Assembly: GCF_900156455.1 (NCBI RefSeq)
Contig: NZ_FTNQ01000002.1
Span: 806,001 to 870,000 of the forward strand
DNA: 64,000 bases
Origin: Microbacterium sp. RURRCA19A
Lineage (GTDB): Bacteria > Actinomycetota > Actinomycetes > Actinomycetales > Microbacteriaceae
Direction of reading: 5' to 3'
Shown: one piece after another, positions 48,473 to 57,002 of the stretch
How positions within the stretch are numbered: position 1 is the first letter of the stretch
Layout: each line of letters starts with the position of its first letter
Program-made: the position numbers and the translations under genes
Notes under the pieces: model-generated
What the model was told of the DNA's origin: nothing
The model's database searches: none
Seen by the model: the letters and a program-made list of their open reading frames with translations, nothing else

Positions 48473-49993
48473 ATGACCACCGCCCGCCTGACCGTCGACC
48501 CCCGCTTCCCCATCGGGGCCGTGCGGCGCCGCCTCTTCGGCGGCTTCGTCGAGCACCTCGGACGCCACGTCTACGACGGCATCTACGAACCCGGTCACCC
48601 CGAGGCCGACGAGCAGGGGTTCCGTCGCGACGTCCTCGAGCTCGTCCGCGAGCTGGGCGTGTCGATGATCCGCTACCCCGGCGGCAACTTCGTCTCGGGC
48701 TTCCGCTGGGAGGACAGCGTCGGGTCGCGCGAGCAGCGCCCGCGTCGTCTCGATCTCGCGTGGCACTCGACCGAGACGAACGAGGTCGGGCTCCACGAGT
48801 TCTCCGACTGGCTCGAGAAGGCCGGCAGCGAGCTGATGCTCGCGGTCAACCTCGGCACGCGGGGGACGCTCGAGGCGATCGACCTGCTCGAGTACAGCAA
48901 CCTCCCCGGCGGCACCGCCCTGTCGCAGCAGCGCATCGACAACGGTCGCGAGGCCCCGTTCGACGTGCGTGTCTGGTGCCTCGGCAACGAGATGGACGGC
49001 CCCTGGCAGCTCGGCCACCGCTCCGCCGACGACTACGGCAAGCTCGCCGCGCAGACCGCGAAGGGCATGCGCCAGCTGGACCCGTCCATCGAACTCGTGG
49101 TGTGCGGATCGTCGGGCGCGCAGATGCCGACTTTCGGCGAATGGGAGCGCGTCGTGCTCACGCACACGTACGACGAGGTCGACATGATCTCGTGCCACGC
49201 GTACTACCAGGAGCACGACGGCGACATCGACTCGTTCCTCGCCTCGTCGGTCGACACCGGCCGCTTCATCGAGGCCGTCGTCGCGACCGCCGACCACGTC
49301 GGGGCGGTGCGCGGCAGCGACAAGAGGATCGACATCTCGTTCGACGAGTGGAACATCTGGTACCAGACGCGGTTCCACGACGTCGATCAGCTCAGCGGCA
49401 TCGACAACTGGCCCGTTGCTCCGCGCCTACTCGAGGACGTGTATTCGGCGGTGGATGCCGTGGTCTTCGGCAGCCTCATGATCTCGCTGCTCGCGCACGC
49501 CGACCGTGTGGCATCCGCGTCTCTCGCTCAGCTCGTGAACGTGATCGCACCGATCATGACGGAGCCCGGCGGACCCGCCTGGCGGCAGACGACGTTCTAC
49601 CCGTTCTCGATCACGTCCCGGCTGGCGCGCGGCGAGGCCCTGCGCGTGCAGATCGAGGCGGGCACGATCGACACGGCGAAGCACGGCACGGTCCCGGCGG
49701 TGGATGCCGTGGCGACCCACGACGCCGAGACGGGGGAGGCCGCGGTCTTCCTCGTGCACCGCGGGCGACACGAACCCGTCGAGGTCGCGATCGACGTCAC
49801 GGGCTTCGGTGATGTCGAGCTGGTCGAGACGCATGTGCTGCGCGACGACGACCCGTACGCGAGCAACACCCTCGAGCACCCCGATCGCGTGCAGCCCCGC
49901 GCACTGGAGGGGGCGCGGGTCGAAGACGGCGTCCTGCGCGTGACGCTCCCGCCGATCGCGTGGGCCGCGTTGGCGCTGCGCCGCGTCGGCTGA
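48473..49993 (+). CDS. abfA: intracellular alpha-L-arabinofuranosidase, GH51
   Basis: 506-residue GH51 enzyme that releases L-arabinose from imported arabino-oligosaccharides. Conserved FGGFVEHLGRHVYDGIYEPGH at the N-terminus; acid/base E173 in WCLGNEMDG; nucleophile E292 in SFDEWNIWY. There is no signal peptide. The ATG at 48473 is 5 nt after GGAGGAG; a tandem ATG at 48470 is too close. It complements the secreted GH43/GH51 fusion 4 kb upstream. Confidence 0.96.
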   Translation: MTTARLTVDPRFPIGAVRRRLFGGFVEHLGRHVYDGIYEPGHPEADEQGFRRDVLELVRELGVSMIRYPGGNFVSGFRWEDSVGSREQRPRRLDLAWHSTETNEVGLHEFSDWLEKAGSELMLAVNLGTRGTLEAIDLLEYSNLPGGTALSQQRIDNGREAPFDVRVWCLGNEMDGPWQLGHRSADDYGKLAAQTAKGMRQLDPSIELVVCGSSGAQMPTFGEWERVVLTHTYDEVDMISCHAYYQEHDGDIDSFLASSVDTGRFIEAVVATADHVGAVRGSDKRIDISFDEWNIWYQTRFHDVDQLSGIDNWPVAPRLLEDVYSAVDAVVFGSLMISLLAHADRVASASLAQLVNVIAPIMTEPGGPAWRQTTFYPFSITSRLARGEALRVQIEAGTIDTAKHGTVPAVDAVATHDAETGEAAVFLVHRGRHEPVEVAIDVTGFGDVELVETHVLRDDDPYASNTLEHPDRVQPRALEGARVEDGVLRVTLPPIAWAALALRRVG

Positions 49994-50003
49994 AACGCAC
50001 GAG

Positions 50004-50043
50004 AACGCCCCTGCCTCGCGGAATCACGCGAGGCAGGGGCGTT
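50004..50043. terminator. bidirectional terminator between abfA and mtnD
   Basis: A perfect 17-bp stem (50004-50020 with 50027-50043) with a 6-nt loop lies 10 nt after the abfA stop and 17 nt from the end of convergent mtnD. Confidence 0.85.
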
Positions 50044-50060
50044 GTCGCGAAGACGCGGCG

Positions 50061-50642
50061 TCAGGCCAGCTGCGCGCGCCGCGCGTGCAGCTGGTCGAAC
50101 GTCGCGAACGACTCGGCGATGGGGTTGCCGGTGAAGTGGCCGACCCAGCCGTCGTCGTCGTGGAAGAAACGGATGCTGACGAACTCGGGGTTCGTGCCCA
50201 TGTCGAACCAGTGCGTCGTGTTCGCCGGAACCGAGACGAGGTCGCCCGCCTCGCAGTACAGGGCGTGCACCTTCTCGTTCACGTGCAGGTAGAAGACGCC
50301 GGCGCCCTTGGCGAAGAAGCGGTCCTCGTCGTCGTCGTGGCGGTGCTCCGACAGGAAGCGCTCGCGCGAGGCGACCTTGACCTCGTCGTAGTTCTCCTGC
50401 GCGGGGGAGAGCCCCACGATGTCGACGAGCGTGTAGCCCTCGTCCTGCTTGACCTTCTCGACCTGGTCGGCGTACAGCGCGAGCACGTCGTCGAGCACCG
50501 CGTCCGAAGCGATCTCGTGCACGTCCCAACGGGAGAAGCGGGCGCCGAGCTCGGCCAGTGCCGCACGGATCTCGCCCTCGTCGGTGGTCTCGAGCACGGG
50601 AGCGCTCGGGTCGGTCTCTTTCCAGACGGTCAGGAGCGTCAC
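50061..50642 (-). CDS. mtnD: acireductone dioxygenase
   Basis: 193-residue cupin metalloenzyme of methionine salvage. With Fe2+ it converts acireductone plus O2 to the 2-oxo acid of methionine and formate. Metal ligands H100, H102, E106 (EHRHDDDE) and H144 (NTTHWF) keep exactly the spacing known in Klebsiella ARD (96, 98, 102, 140). The GTG at 50642 follows GAGGAGGAG. It is divergent from the ABC importer genes over 204 bp. Confidence 0.95.
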   Translation of the reverse strand: MTLLTVWKETDPSAPVLETTDEGEIRAALAELGARFSRWDVHEIASDAVLDDVLALYADQVEKVKQDEGYTLVDIVGLSPAQENYDEVKVASRERFLSEHRHDDDEDRFFAKGAGVFYLHVNEKVHALYCEAGDLVSVPANTTHWFDMGTNPEFVSIRFFHDDDGWVGHFTGNPIAESFATFDQLHARRAQLA

Positions 50643-50846
50643 GGCTCCTCCTCTCGGACGAATACGGTCGGGACTCTCCGATTCTCGCGCTCGCGCCTTG
50701 TGAGCGGGCGCGGTGTGACGGGCGCGGCGTAACAAAGCGCAACCTCGAACGGTCCGTGAGGGGCGGCCCTGCTTGACTGCTCGACGGTCCTCGCCCACAG
50801 CACCCGAGAGGGCCTTTCGCACCCGACTCCTTTCGAAGGGGACCCC
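50643..50846. promoter_or_regulatory. divergent intergenic region of the methionine salvage locus
   Basis: It should hold promoters for mtnD and for the importer operon. ACGGTCC occurs twice, near 50749 and 50783. I looked for a SAM-type riboswitch core and did not recognise one. A GAAGGGGA ribosome site precedes the GTG at 50847. Confidence 0.3.
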
Positions 50847-51941
50847 GTGTCCGTTCGCTCCCACCGCTGGGCGACTCTCGTCGCCACCGCCGGAATCGCC
50901 GCCCTCGCCCTCACCGGCTGCGCTCAGCAGAACACCGCCGCTCCGGCCGCGTCTGCCGCTCCGGTCCAGAAAGCCGAGAACCTGCCCGCACCGTTCGACG
51001 GCGCGCCCGTGAAGGTCGCCCTCGTGCAGCAGTCCGGTGCCGGTGACTTCTTCACCGCGTGGACCGCCGGCGCCAAGGCGCAGGCCGCGGCCGTCAACAT
51101 CGACCTCACGGTCTACGACGCCCGCAACGACAACGCCAAGCAGGCCTCCGACCTCGAACAGGCGATCGCCGCCAAGCCCGACGCGATCATCGTCGACCAC
51201 GGCCAGACCGACACGATCGAGCCGCGCGTGCGCGAAGCAGTGGATGCCGGCATCCCGGTCATCGTCTACGACCTCGCGCTCGAGGACACCACGGGTGTCG
51301 TCGTCACCTCGCAGTCGGACGCGTCGATGGCGCAGGGCGTCCTCGACCAGCTCGTGAAGGACAACGGCGAGGGCGCGAAGGTCGGCCTGGTCAGCGCCGA
51401 GGGCTTCGCACCGCTGGACCGCCGCAAGAAGGTGTGGGACGAGGTCGTCGCGAAGAACGGTCTCGACCAGCTGTTCTTCACCGGCAAGGTGACCGAGTCG
51501 ACCGCGACCGACAACATCCCGCTCGTCGACGCGGCGCTCAAGGCCAACCCGGGCGTGCAGGCGATCTTCGCCCCGTACGACGAGATCACGAAGGGTGTCG
51601 TCCAGGCGGTGCTGCAGAACAACCTGCAGGACAAGGTGAAGGTCTACGGCATCGACATCTCCAACGCCGACATCGAGGTCATCACCGCCGACGGCAGCCC
51701 GTGGGTCGCCACGAGCGCGACCGACCCGTCGGCCGTGGGCGCCGGTGTCGTGCGCGCGCTGGCGCTGAAGCTGGCCGGCCAGCTCACCGAGGACACCGTC
51801 CAGTTCCCCGCCGTGACGATCACGCGCGACTTCCTGATCGAGAAGGGCATCACCAACGTCGCCCAGCTGCGCGAGGCCGAGCCGTCGCTGCTCCTGAACG
51901 ACACGGTGGTCGCCGACTGGCTGCCCGCCGTCTCCGGATGA
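50847..51941 (+). CDS. ribose-type ABC substrate-binding lipoprotein, predicted methylthioribose binding
   Basis: 364-residue periplasmic-binding-protein-fold lipoprotein (lipobox LTGC near residues 22-25) of the ribose/autoinducer-2 family: VALVQQSGAGDFFTAW at the N-lobe, AKPDAIIVDHGQTDTI, and the C-lobe IFAPYDEITKGV. The three transporter genes and mtnK are joined by 4-nt overlaps. This ties the transporter to 5-methylthioribose, the substrate of MtnK. The ligand is inferred from context; another pentose is possible. Confidence 0.85.
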   Translation: MSVRSHRWATLVATAGIAALALTGCAQQNTAAPAASAAPVQKAENLPAPFDGAPVKVALVQQSGAGDFFTAWTAGAKAQAAAVNIDLTVYDARNDNAKQASDLEQAIAAKPDAIIVDHGQTDTIEPRVREAVDAGIPVIVYDLALEDTTGVVVTSQSDASMAQGVLDQLVKDNGEGAKVGLVSAEGFAPLDRRKKVWDEVVAKNGLDQLFFTGKVTESTATDNIPLVDAALKANPGVQAIFAPYDEITKGVVQAVLQNNLQDKVKVYGIDISNADIEVITADGSPWVATSATDPSAVGAGVVRALALKLAGQLTEDTVQFPAVTITRDFLIEKGITNVAQLREAEPSLLLNDTVVADWLPAVSG

Positions 51942-53497
51942 CGTTTCCGCTCTCTCACGCCGCTCAGGCGGACGACACCCCCGTCGTCCGCCTGAGCGGC
52001 GTCGGCGTGCGGTTCGGCACCAACGTGGTGCTCCGCGACGTCTCGCTCGACCTGTTGCCCGGCAGCATCACGGCGCTCCTCGGGACCAACGGCGCCGGGA
52101 AGTCGACGCTGATCGGCGCGATCTCGGGTGCCAACGCCGGGTACACGGGCGAGATCTCGGTCGGCGGTTCGGCCCAGCGTCTCGGGTCGCCCGCCCGCGC
52201 CCGTCGCGCCGGGATCGAAACCGTCCACCAGCGCATCGCCGACGGCATCGTCCCGGGCCTGAGCGTCGCCGACAACCTCGCCCTCACCGACTTCGCGACC
52301 GGAGGGCATCGCCTCGTGCGTCGGGCGGAGGCCGAGCGTGTCGCGCGCGCGGCGCTCGACCGTCTCGGGCTGTCGTGGTCCGACGAGGTCCTGCGGGCGG
52401 ATGCCGCGCGCCTGGGCACCTCCGACGCCCAGTTGCTCGTGCTCGCCCGCGCGCTGCGATCGACCCCGCGCCTGCTGATCCTCGACGAGCCCACCTCGGC
52501 GCTCACGGCGGCCGAGGCGGACCGCCTGTTCGCGGTGCTGCGGGTGCTGCGCGACGAGGGCCTGTCGATCCTCTTCGTCAGCCACCGGTTCGGCGAGATC
52601 GAGCGGCTCGCCGATCGCATCGTCGTGCTCCGCGACGGTCGCCTCGAGCTCGAGGCCGCTCGCCCGTTCGACTGGCAGGTGGCGCTGGAGGCGATGCTGG
52701 GCGTCCCGACCGAGTTGCAGCAGCACATCACCGAACCGCTCGCCGCCGGCGCCGAGGTCCTCTCCATCGAAGGCGCCGCGCTGCTGCCCGGGAGCGAGCC
52801 GCTGACGCTCGACGTCGCCGCGGGCCAGGTGACCGGCATCCTGGGGCTCCTCGGGGCGGGGAAGACCGAACTCGCCGAACTCGTCGCGGGGGTCCGCCCG
52901 ACCGGCACCGCCCGCCTCCGGCTCGACGGCGCGCCCTACCGTCCCGCGTCGCCCGTGGCGGCCCAGGACGCCGGGGTCGTGCTCGTGCCCGAGGACCGCC
53001 AGCGGCAGGGGATCCAGCCCGGGTGGTCGATCGGCCGCACCGTGGGCCTCCCGGTGCTGCGGGAGATCTCGCGGTGGGGAGTGGTGTCGCCCGCGCGCGA
53101 GCGCGCCGCCGCCGACGAGGTGATCGACGCGTACGGCGTCGTCGCACCGTCCGCCGAGACTCGGGTCGACGACCTCTCGGGCGGCAACCAGCAGAAGGTC
53201 GTCGTGGGACGGTGGCTGCGCACGGGGCCGCGCCTCGCGGTGCTCGACGAGCCGTTCCGCGGCGTCGACATCGGCGCCCGCCGCCGCATCGGCGACGCCG
53301 CACGCGACCGCGCCGCCGCCGGAGCCGCCGTGCTCGTGCTCTCCAGCGACGTCGATGAGATCCTCGACGTCGCCGACCGCATCGTCGTCCTCGTGTCGGG
53401 CCGCATCGTCCTCGACACCCCCGCCGGAGCCCTCGACCGGGCGCGCATCGTCGCGGCCCTCCTCGACGACTCCGGCCACCGGAAGGAAACCGCATGA
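51938..53497 (+). CDS. ribose-type ABC transporter ATPase, two fused domains
   Basis: 519-residue RbsA-like protein with two ATPase domains. N-domain: Walker A GTNGAGKST (about 45), Walker B LLILDEPTSAL, but the signature LSGGQ region reads LGTSDAQ. C-domain: Walker A GLLGAGKTE, signature LSGGNQQ, Walker B LAVLDEPFRGVD. It energises the methylthioribose importer with one permease gene. The start overlaps the lipoprotein stop (ATGA). Confidence 0.9.
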   Translation: MTFPLSHAAQADDTPVVRLSGVGVRFGTNVVLRDVSLDLLPGSITALLGTNGAGKSTLIGAISGANAGYTGEISVGGSAQRLGSPARARRAGIETVHQRIADGIVPGLSVADNLALTDFATGGHRLVRRAEAERVARAALDRLGLSWSDEVLRADAARLGTSDAQLLVLARALRSTPRLLILDEPTSALTAAEADRLFAVLRVLRDEGLSILFVSHRFGEIERLADRIVVLRDGRLELEAARPFDWQVALEAMLGVPTELQQHITEPLAAGAEVLSIEGAALLPGSEPLTLDVAAGQVTGILGLLGAGKTELAELVAGVRPTGTARLRLDGAPYRPASPVAAQDAGVVLVPEDRQRQGIQPGWSIGRTVGLPVLREISRWGVVSPARERAAADEVIDAYGVVAPSAETRVDDLSGGNQQKVVVGRWLRTGPRLAVLDEPFRGVDIGARRRIGDAARDRAAAGAAVLVLSSDVDEILDVADRIVVLVSGRIVLDTPAGALDRARIVAALLDDSGHRKETA

Positions 53498-54540
53498 CCA
53501 CCGCCCTCGCTCCCGCGCGGCCGAGCGTCGGATCCCGGATCGTGGATGCCATCGCGAAGTGGGGCTTCGTCGCCGTCACCGTGCTGCTCATCGCGTTCTT
53601 CGCCGTCAGCCAGCCCGCCTTCGCGACGCCCGAGAACCTCGTCGGGATGCTGAAGTACATCGCCCCGATCGGCATCGCCGGTCTCGGTGTGACCCTCGCG
53701 ATGACCGTCGGCGGCCTCGACCTGTCGGTGGGGGCCAACGCCGGATTCGCGGTGTCGATCGCCGCGTGGACGATGGTCATCGGCAACCAGGTCGGCGGGA
53801 TCGCCGTCGGCGTGGTGCTGCTCTCCGGCGCGCTGATCGGTGCGATCAACGCGGCGTTGATCGTGTTCGCCCGCATCCCCGATCTGCTGGCGACCCTCGC
53901 GACGATGTTCACCGTCGTGGGGCTGAAGCTCATCATCGTCGACGGGAAGTCGATCTCGTCGCAGATGACCCTCGACGACGGCACCACCGCCCCGGGGCGC
54001 TTCACGCCCGACTTCCTCTGGTTCGACCGGGGCTTCATCGGTCCGCTCTCCGTGCCCGTCGTGCTCTTCCTCGGACTCACGGTCGTGCTGTGGTTCGTCC
54101 TCGACCGCACCCGCTGGGGGCGTGCGCTCGCCGCCGTGGGGTCGAACCCCGAGGCCGCGCGCCTCGCCGGAGTGCGCGTGCGGGCCTACCGCGCCGCCGC
54201 GTACATCGGCTGCGGCATCCTGGCATCCATCGCCGGTCTCGTGCTCGCCGCCCGCATCGGGCAGGGCGACGTCTCGGCCGGCAACAGCCTGCTGCTGGAT
54301 GCCGTGGCCGTCGCGCTCGTGGGCGTCTCGGTGCTGGGCATCGGCCGTCCCAACGCGTGGGGCACGGCGCTGGGCGCGGTGCTCGTGGCCGTCATGGTCA
54401 CCGGGTTCTCGATGATGGGCCTGCCGTACTACATCCAGGACTTCGGGAAGGGCCTCGTGCTGCTCGTGGCCCTGCTGTTCAGCTTCACGTTCCGCCGTCG
54501 CAAGACCACCATCGTCGCCGGGAGCACCACCGCATCATGA
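53494..54540 (+). CDS. ribose-type ABC transporter permease
   Basis: 348-residue permease of the RbsC family with about ten hydrophobic segments. Signatures are LAMTVGGLDLSVGA near 68-81 and GSNPEAARLAGVRV (the EAA-like loop) near 215-228. There is only one permease gene, so it probably acts as a homodimer. ATGA overlaps link it to the ATPase before and mtnK after. Confidence 0.92.
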   Translation: MTTALAPARPSVGSRIVDAIAKWGFVAVTVLLIAFFAVSQPAFATPENLVGMLKYIAPIGIAGLGVTLAMTVGGLDLSVGANAGFAVSIAAWTMVIGNQVGGIAVGVVLLSGALIGAINAALIVFARIPDLLATLATMFTVVGLKLIIVDGKSISSQMTLDDGTTAPGRFTPDFLWFDRGFIGPLSVPVVLFLGLTVVLWFVLDRTRWGRALAAVGSNPEAARLAGVRVRAYRAAAYIGCGILASIAGLVLAARIGQGDVSAGNSLLLDAVAVALVGVSVLGIGRPNAWGTALGAVLVAVMVTGFSMMGLPYYIQDFGKGLVLLVALLFSFTFRRRKTTIVAGSTTAS

Positions 54541-55733
54541 CTCTCCTCACCGATCAGCTGACCGTCGCCACGGTCCCCGCCTACCTCGTCGCGCGCCCGC
54601 ACCTGGCGGGACCGGTGGATCCGGCATCCATCGTGTCGGTCGACGAGGTCGGCGACGGCAACCTGAACCTCGTCTTCATCGTCAAGGACGCCGCGGGCAA
54701 CGGCGTCGTCGTGAAGCAGTCGCTGCCGCACGTGCGCGTCGACCCGTCGTGGCCGCTCACGCGCGAGCGCGCGGCGCGCGAGGCCGTCGTGCTCGGTGTG
54801 CACGAGCGGATCGACCCGGCGCACGTGCCCGCGTTCCACGGGTTCGACGCCGAGAACCTCGCGCTGTCGATCGAGGATCTCAGCGACCACGCCGTCTGGC
54901 GCGGCGAGCTCAACGCCGGGCGGCTGCACACGTACGCGGCCGCGGAACTCGGACGGTACGTCGGGGCCGTGGGCTTCGCGACCGGCGTGTTCGGCACGCC
55001 CGGGCCGGAGCGTCGGCGCGCGATCGCCGCGGCGACGAACCCGGAGCTGAGCGAGATCACCGAAGACCTCGTCTTCACCGAGCCGTACGTCGACCACGAG
55101 CACAACGGCTGGCTGGCCACGAACGACGACGACGTGCGGGAGCTGCGGGCGGACCGGGCGTTCGTGCGCGAGATCGGTCTGGCGAAGCAGCGGTTCCAGG
55201 AGAGCACGCAGAGTCTGCTGCACGGCGACCTGCACACCGGTTCGGTTTTCGTGCGCGCCGAGGGCGCCTCGGTGCGGGCCTTCGACTCGGAGTTCGGCAC
55301 GTACGGTCCCACCGGCTTCGACCTCGGGGCCGTGTGGGCGAACCTCGTCATCGCCGCCGCACGGGCGCACGTGCTCGGGCGTTCTTCCGACGCGGAGACG
55401 CTGCTGCAGCTGCCCGTCGAGCTCATCGACGCGTTCGAGGCGGAGTTCCGCCGCCGCTGGCCCGACCGCGTCGACCCGCGCGTGTACGGCGACGAGGTGC
55501 TCGAGCACACGCTCGCCGTCACGCGATCGGATGCCGCGATCTACGGCGCCGCGAAGGCCGTCCGCCGCATCGTCGGGTTCTCGAAGGTCGCCGACATCCA
55601 GACGTTGCCCGAGCCCGAGCGCGCCGTTGCGGCGCGGTTCGTGCTGAGCGCCGCCCGGACCCTCGGCCTCGCGCGGCTCGACGACGCCGACCCCCGCGCC
55701 CTCACCGCGCGCACGGTGGCGCTGCTCGGCTGA
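54537..55733 (+). CDS. mtnK: S-methyl-5-thioribose kinase
   Basis: 398-residue kinase of the choline-kinase-like fold that phosphorylates methylthioribose at C1. The ATP-binding start is DEVGDGNLNLVFIV with lysine in VVVKQSLP; the catalytic loop is LLHGDLHTGSVFV and the metal-binding loop AFDSEFGTYGP. Length matches the family. Coupling to the importer gene by ATGA suggests import and phosphorylation as one unit, trapping the sugar inside. Confidence 0.95.
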   Translation: MTLLTDQLTVATVPAYLVARPHLAGPVDPASIVSVDEVGDGNLNLVFIVKDAAGNGVVVKQSLPHVRVDPSWPLTRERAAREAVVLGVHERIDPAHVPAFHGFDAENLALSIEDLSDHAVWRGELNAGRLHTYAAAELGRYVGAVGFATGVFGTPGPERRRAIAAATNPELSEITEDLVFTEPYVDHEHNGWLATNDDDVRELRADRAFVREIGLAKQRFQESTQSLLHGDLHTGSVFVRAEGASVRAFDSEFGTYGPTGFDLGAVWANLVIAAARAHVLGRSSDAETLLQLPVELIDAFEAEFRRRWPDRVDPRVYGDEVLEHTLAVTRSDAAIYGAAKAVRRIVGFSKVADIQTLPEPERAVAARFVLSAARTLGLARLDDADPRALTARTVALLG

Positions 55734-55873
55734 CGCGGGGTATCGCGGGCGGCGGGCGCGGGCGGCGCGGGCGGCGTTGGCGGCGTTGGGTCGGTGCGGC
55801 GCTGGGGCGGTGACGTGGCCGCGTGGTGCGGTGCAGCGGCGGCGTGGTGTGGCGCGGCGGCGACGGGGTGCGG
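55734..55873. other. low-complexity GC-rich spacer after mtnK
   Basis: Runs of GGCG and GGTGCGGCG units with no credible coding sequence. It opens a 636-bp non-coding gap between convergent mtnK and mtnB that also holds two hairpin elements and a tandem array. A similar low-complexity stretch fills 55983-56100. Confidence 0.7.
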
Positions 55874-55982
55874 TGCGGCGGCGAGGCGTCCCCTCGATCG
55901 TGATAAACGCTGTTCACGGCGAGACACGGTGGCGCGGCTTGTTTCTCGCCGTGGATCGCGTTTCTCGGGGGTGTGGGGGCGC
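55874..55982. repeat. 109-bp hairpin element, copy 1
   Basis: About 96% identical to 56101-56209 (four differences by eye). It carries ACGGCGAGA and TCTCGCCGT as an inner inverted repeat; the outer arm pair of copy 2 (CGATAAACG / CGTTTATCG) is partly decayed here. Confidence 0.85.
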
Positions 55983-56100
55983 AGTGAGCGGCGCGGTGCG
56001 GCGCTGGGTCGGTGCGGCGGTGACGTGGCGGTGCGGCGGTGACGTGGCGACGGGGTGGGGTGCGGCGGTGAGACGGTGAGGCGGTGCGGCGGTGAGGCGG

Positions 56101-56209
56101 TGCGGCGGCGAGGCGTCCCCTCGATCGCGATAAACGCTGTTCACGGCGAGACACGGTGGGGCGGCTTGTTTCTCGCCGTGGATCCCGTTTATCGGGGGTG
56201 TGGGGGCGC
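56101..56209. repeat. 109-bp hairpin element, copy 2
   Basis: Nested perfect arms: CGATAAACG (56128-56136) with CGTTTATCG (56186-56194), and ACGGCGAGA (56143-56151) with TCTCGCCGT (56171-56179), separated by 6 nt on each side, giving a symmetrical cruciform or RNA hairpin. Confidence 0.88.
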
Positions 56210-56221
56210 GGCACGGCGCCA

Positions 56222-56340
56222 GCGCAACGCCGGTACGAGCGCAACGTCGGCGTGAGCGTAACGCCGGCGCGGGCGCAACGCCGGTACGAGCGCAACGTCG
56301 GCGTGAGCGTAACGCCGGCGCGGGCGCAGCGCTACGCCGC
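56222..56340. repeat. 17-bp tandem repeats, also a 51-bp unit twice
   Basis: Six contiguous 17-bp units of the form GCGYAACGYCGGYRYGR from 56222 to 56323. They are organised as three variants (56222, 56239, 56256) repeated exactly once (56273, 56290, 56307), with a degenerate seventh unit to 56340. No spacers, so not CRISPR. Confidence 0.9.
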
Positions 56341-56369
56341 GTGGAGGCACGGCGGAGGATGCCGGGGGC

Positions 56370-57002
56370 TCAGCGCGTGGCGACGGTGAAACGCAGCAGC
56401 CACTCGGCGATCTCGAGGTGGCGGCGGGCGGCGGCGATGTCGACGCCCCACGCGTACATGCCGTGGCTCGCCACGATGAGCGCGGGGACCTCAGGCACCT
56501 CGGCCGTCGCCGGCACGTAGACCTCGTCGAAGCGGGCGGCCTCGACGGTCATGTCCTGATCGTTGGCGATCACGGGGATCGTCACGGTCTCGTCGTGCGC
56601 CCGATGCCCGATGCCCTTGAGCATCTCCATGTCGCGGATATCGACGCCCCCGGGCCACCGGTGCCCCGCGACGACCGCGTCGAACGCGTGCACGTGGAAC
56701 ACCGCGCCTGCACCGGTGCGCGCGGCGATGTGCGCGTGGAGCCCGGCCTCGGCGGACGGCGGCCGCGGGTCGTCGGGGTCGAGGGCCGCGCCGTCGGCGT
56801 CGATGAGCACGACGTCGCGGTCGGTGAGCTCCGACTTGTCCAGGCCCGAGGCTGTGACGGCGAGCACGAGCGGATCCCGGTCGATCACGACCGACAGGTT
56901 GCCCGAGGTGCCGCGCATCCAGCCGTACCCCGAGAAGCGCGAGGCCTCCGCGGCGAGGGCGGCTCCGGCCTCCTGCACGCGCGCGGTCAGGGGGAGGCTC
57001 AT
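56370..57002 (-). CDS. mtnB: methylthioribulose-1-phosphate dehydratase
   Basis: 210-residue class II aldolase-fold zinc enzyme that dehydrates methylthioribulose-1-phosphate. Motifs are GTSGNLSVV, PSAEAGLHAHIA with zinc-binding histidines in FHVHAFDAV, EMLKGIGH and the C-terminal SHGMYAWG. Membership is clear from the mtnC and mtnA genes coupled to it; the start overlaps the mtnC stop (ATGA). Confidence 0.94.
   Translation of the reverse strand: MSLPLTARVQEAGAALAAEASRFSGYGWMRGTSGNLSVVIDRDPLVLAVTASGLDKSELTDRDVVLIDADGAALDPDDPRPPSAEAGLHAHIAARTGAGAVFHVHAFDAVVAGHRWPGGVDIRDMEMLKGIGHRAHDETVTIPVIANDQDMTVEAARFDEVYVPATAEVPEVPALIVASHGMYAWGVDIAAARRHLEIAEWLLRFTVATR

Noticed and set aside
44740..49812. 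1690-codon plus-strand frame spanning the PutA-like and GH51 genes
   Set aside because: Arg-rich out-of-frame shadow crossing two well-supported genes.
50643..50846. Possible SAM or related riboswitch before the importer operon
   Set aside because: Expected for methionine genes, but I could not find a conserved core or a convincing leader terminator.
55777..56255. Several short open frames in the mtnK-mtnB gap
   Set aside because: They consist of low-complexity and repeat DNA, with no ribosome site and no coding signal.
56222..56340. Possible small CRISPR array
   Set aside because: The 17-bp units are contiguous with no spacers and there are no cas genes.
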